64,000 nt of DNA from Cristatella mucedo. Taxonomy: Eukaryota > Bryozoa > Phylactolaemata > Cristatellidae. The position numbers were made by a program, and so were the translations under genes. Shown here piece after piece: positions 61,494 to 64,000 of this stretch. The stretch's first letter is position 1, and every line of letters starts with the position of its first letter. The notes beneath the pieces were generated by a model. That model was given only the letters and a program-made list of their open reading frames with translations. It had not been told where the DNA came from and searched no databases. Location of the stretch: assembly GCA_009760855.2 (NCBI GenBank), contig WPIO01000075.1, positions 1,662,501 through 1,726,500 of the forward strand. Direction: 5' to 3'.

Positions 61494-62386
61494 TTGAAAT
61501 AGCACATATAGCTTCATGGTCTAAACAATGATGTAATGATGTAGAGCAACATTTTTTTTAAGTGTTTCTTAACTAATGAATGTAATTTAGTTGGTCTCTC
61601 TTTCTTAAATGAATTAGTATTTATGTTACAATATGAACAAATTATAATTGTATCATTACGCATAAGACTAGAATCAAATTATGTTTCATTTATATCTTTA
61701 TCACAGATATCACACCAGTCAAGCAACGGATTGACTTCAAGGTTTTGTCGCTCACTTTTAGGTCTCTTCATTCTATGGCTCCAGCCTATCTTTCAGAGAT
61801 ACTACCCCATCAGGCAAAGCATCGTACCACTGGCTTTTCGGAATCCAACAGTCTAGAAATACCTCGTACAAACCTTAAATCCTTTGGGGACCGTGCATTT
61901 AGCTCGTATGCTCCCACAGCCTGGAACTCCCTCCCGACCTGCATCAGAACATCCCCTGACCTGACCACATTTAAAAGAAACTTAAAAACATACCTATTTA
62001 GGACAGCATTTAGTGGGTCCTTGTGATTCGTCCTCGATGTGCTTATGCGTGCTGACACTGTTCATGTTGCCACTAACCACATTTGCATGCTGACCCAGTG
62101 CATGTAACCCCTAACCATGTTATTCATTTTGTTTGTTTTTCAAGCATGATTTTACTTACTATTCTATTGCGTATCACTTTGCAGCAAATGTAAAGCGCCT
62201 AGAAAGAGATTAAGTTCTCTGAGGGCGCTTTATCAAGTGCAATATTATTATTATTATATTATTATTACAACGTATTTCATATTTTTGTTTTGGTCTTTTT
62301 ACTTTTTGATGACAATAAGGATGTCCTGATTCAAGGTACTCAGTTTTATTAAATGTATTTAAACATATATCACAAAATATTTCCAT
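61450..62386 (-). pseudogene. Zinc-binding viral protein split by a LINE
   Basis: Minus-strand start ATG 62384-62386 directly follows TATAGAGA. The first exon-like half has a Cys-x-x-Cys pair and a GHPYCH segment (62270-62386). The LINE then interrupts. The second half (61450-61711) resumes in frame with further Cys-x-x-Cys pairs and a His/Cys cluster. One in-frame TAA occurs shortly after the insertion, and a frameshift lies near 61540. Removing the LINE and one copy of the duplicated ACA restores contiguity of the two halves. It resembles a multi-zinc-ribbon regulator; family not recognised. Confidence 0.6.
61712..62269 (+). mobile_element. Host CR1/L2-clade LINE inserted in the viral element
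   Basis: A 5'-truncated LINE of about 555 bases: C-terminal protein end (SFGDRAFSSYAPTAWNSLP), 3' UTR, hairpin AAAGCGCC...GGGCGCTTT and (ATT)n tail. It is flanked by ACA (61712-61714 and 62267-62269), a likely 3-bp target duplication. Its base composition and family match the host copies at 9.5, 22.8 and 38 kb. Confidence 0.9.
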
Positions 62387-62399
62387 TCTCTATAGAATG
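62384..62399. promoter_or_regulatory. Bidirectional start region CATTCTCTATAGAATG
   Basis: A 16-base near-palindrome. Its two ends are the ATG of the minus-strand zinc gene and the ATG of the plus-strand integrase. The central TCTATAGA serves both directions. Confidence 0.65.
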
Positions 62400-63267
62400 T
62401 CATTTTTAACTCTAAATGAAAAAAAGAAGGTAAATTCAATACTGACTCAGATATAAGTCAAGTATTCAAACCATGACCTAAGAATATTTCACAAGGTTTC
62501 TTTAATATTGTTGAACCAAATGAAAATCATCAAGCAGACATTTTATATATGCCTAATGATTCCGGATATAGATATGCTTTGAGTGTTATTGATGTTGCTA
62601 GTAGAGACAAAGATTCAAGACCAGTTTAAGCAAAATGTTCCAAAGAAGTAACAAAAGCAATAACAGATATTTAAAATAAAGGTCCTTTTAAATGGCCAAA
62701 GAAAATGACAGTAGATACAGGATCAGAGTTTAAAAGAGAGTTTGCTAAAGAAATGAAAAAACATGAAACACAAATTATTGACGGTACAAGTAAAAAGAGT
62801 GCTGCATTAGTTGAAAGAATGAATAGAACAGTAGCTGAGAAAGCATTTATTGCACAGCATGAAAAAGAAATAGAAAGTATCAATACTGGAGACTATACTA
62901 GAAACAGAGTGGATTTATAATTTACCAAAGATTATTGACTATCTAAATAATAGTATTACAAAAGCAACTGGTAAAACGCTTGCTAAAGCAAAAAAAAAGA
63001 AAAAGTAAACCTAAAGAAACTAAAATACCCTAGACAAGTAGGAGAACAAGAACAGTTATTAGAACTTGGAACAACTGTTAGATATTTATTAGAACTAGGT
63101 GAACAAGAGTATGAAAAAAAAGAAGAAGAGCTACAGGTTCGATATGGAGTTTAACTAAATATAATATTGTTAGAATAATGGTATTGCGAGAGCAACCGGT
63201 GCGTTTTTGGGTAAATGATGTTATAAGAAGTTTTTTTAGAGAGAAGTTGCAAGTTGATAAGACTTAG
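62397..63267 (+). pseudogene. Retrovirus-type (rve) DDE integrase
   Basis: The core is recognised by HQADILYMPND (first Asp), VDTGSEFKREF (second Asp, about 62711-62743) and LVERMNRTVAEK (catalytic Glu, about 62810). A C-terminal WSLTKYNIVRI block near 63145 is typical of Polinton integrases. Breaks include a TGA at 62475-62477, a frameshift near 62520 and TAA codons near 62627 and 62671. It ends at TAG 63265-63267, overlapping the stop of the convergent gene. The enzyme inserts the element's DNA into the host genome. The copy is inactive. Confidence 0.82.
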
Positions 63268-63659
63268 TATATACTTATATTTTCTAATGGATCAATTAAT
63301 ATTTTATTTAATTCTTCTTTGGTTATTTTATCATCATCTAAAGCATCTACTATCTTTGAAACTAAAATATGATATGCTTGAAGAGTAAATCTTTTGTTTC
63401 TATCAATTTGCGATATTGTATTATCTATGGAGATTATCATTGTTGCTAAACTTCCTAAAACAGTTACTATAAGAGAAAGGTCCTCATATTTTGGAATATA
63501 CGTACTGGTTACTGTAATTGCAAGACTCAATAGAATACCTATAAATTTAAAAGAATACCTAATACGGATTAATTTAGTTAGACAACCTGTAATCTTATCA
63601 TTATCTAAAAGTATTTTGTTATATTTATCATTAGCATATTTACTTCTTAGATCTGACAT
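63264..63659 (-). CDS. Two-transmembrane SLATT-like membrane protein
   Basis: An intact 131-codon frame. It has two hydrophobic segments (about residues 37-55 FKFIGILLSLAITVTSTY and 62-78 LSLIVTVLGSLATMIIS), with charged helices on both sides, an architecture like SLATT-type proteins and similar membrane proteins of large DNA viruses. The function is unknown; pore formation or membrane binding is speculation. TATAGG lies about 12 bases before its ATG. It is one of few undamaged genes in the element. Confidence 0.55.
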   Translation of the reverse strand: MSDLRSKYANDKYNKILLDNDKITGCLTKLIRIRYSFKFIGILLSLAITVTSTYIPKYEDLSLIVTVLGSLATMIISIDNTISQIDRNKRFTLQAYHILVSKIVDALDDDKITKEELNKILIDPLENISIY

Positions 63660-63669
63660 GTCTTGCTCC

Positions 63670-64000
63670 TATATTAACAATCAACTTCTTCTGGAATATG
63701 ACATTCTTTTCTCTAGTATTTTATCACAATGAGTTTTATTTGTGTAAAAATGTATACATAAGCTAACAAGTATATCTGTATTAGATAAATACTTATTGAA
63801 TTTTTCAAAAAGTTGCCTTACAAATGAATGCAAATATTGTGTTTTTGTTAATCTTTTTTAGGACCATAAATTTATTTTAATAAACTTCCCAAAATCTTAA
63901 CAATAATCTGATGTGCAATTAAAACATATATATTGATATTTTTCACTATAATCTTTCATTACTTGTATTATATAAAATAAAGTTGCAATTAATAATGTTT
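63670..64000 (-). pseudogene. Minus-strand coding remnant running off the window
   Basis: Minus-strand blocks include a CFNCTSDYC cysteine cluster (about 63915-63945) and a QYLHSFVRQLFEKFNKYLSN helix (about 63780-63840), in different frames. It may encode another zinc-binding viral protein. It is cut by the window edge. Confidence 0.35.

Larger units (their letters stand above)
44400..64000. mobile_element. Endogenous Polinton/Maverick-adintovirus-like element, defective
   Basis: At about 44.34-44.44 kb the base composition falls sharply to AT-rich, and tightly packed viral coding remnants fill the rest of the window. The diagnostic set is protein-primed polymerase B, retroviral-type integrase, FtsK/HerA-type ATPase, adenain-like protease, minor capsid and double jelly-roll major capsid genes. 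This combination defines Polintons/adintoviruses. Polymerase is at the left and integrase at the right, as in this group. Most genes are broken by frameshifts or stops and a host LINE sits at 61712-62269. The left end is truncated inside the polymerase; the right end is not reached. Confidence 0.92.

Noticed and set aside
44400-64000. Bacterial contamination or a prophage, suggested by phage-like fibres
   Set aside because: A host-family LINE is inserted at 61712, polymerase B/integrase/ATPase/protease are the Polinton set, and there are no ribosome binding sites.
44400-64000. A live, intact virus genome
   Set aside because: Polymerase is truncated and the capsid, protease, ATPase and integrase genes all carry stops or frameshifts.

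Overview
The window looks like nuclear DNA of an invertebrate animal. It has long introns with GT/AG borders, a GPI-anchor mannosyltransferase gene, tRNA-derived SINEs, many 5'-truncated LINEs with (ATT)n tails, pogo-type MITEs and long microsatellites. The species cannot be named from the sequence. All calls were made by reading; no database search was run.

Left part, 1-44.3 kb, is mostly GC-rich host DNA. A two-exon PIGZ/SMP3-type GPI mannosyltransferase gene spans 4618-15792. Its single intron of about 8.8 kb holds a LINE, SINEs, a perfect 26-bp hairpin and microsatellites. From 15.8 to 33 kb only repeats are recognised. A compact gene with a TATA box, a non-coding first exon, seven coding exons and an AATAAA signal (33.3-36.45 kb) encodes a secreted, helix-rich, apolipoprotein-like protein. 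A copy of its second coding exon lies inverted at 43.1 kb. The SINE family and the LINE family share a 3'-terminal hairpin, so the LINE probably mobilises the SINE.

Right part, about 44.4 kb to the end, is a sharply AT-rich block of dense, compact coding remnants on both strands. It is an endogenous virus of the Polinton/Maverick-adintovirus type. Recognised parts are the C-terminal end of a protein-primed DNA polymerase B, zinc-ribbon proteins, an adenain-like protease, an A32/FtsK-HerA packaging ATPase, two single jelly-roll minor capsid (penton) genes, a double jelly-roll major capsid gene, a PLA2-like domain, a YqaJ-type exonuclease, a retrovirus-type integrase, an HNH-AP2 homing endonuclease and at least four tail-fibre-like genes. 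Most genes carry frameshifts and stop codons, so the copy is defective. A host LINE has since inserted into one viral zinc-binding gene with a 3-bp target duplication.

The most unusual features of the element are a TATATAGA-type motif a few bases before many start codons, extreme compactness (abutting divergent ATGs, shared stop codons), a fibre family on both strands, and the homing endonuclease. The left end is cut inside the polymerase gene and the right end lies beyond the window, so terminal inverted repeats were not seen.
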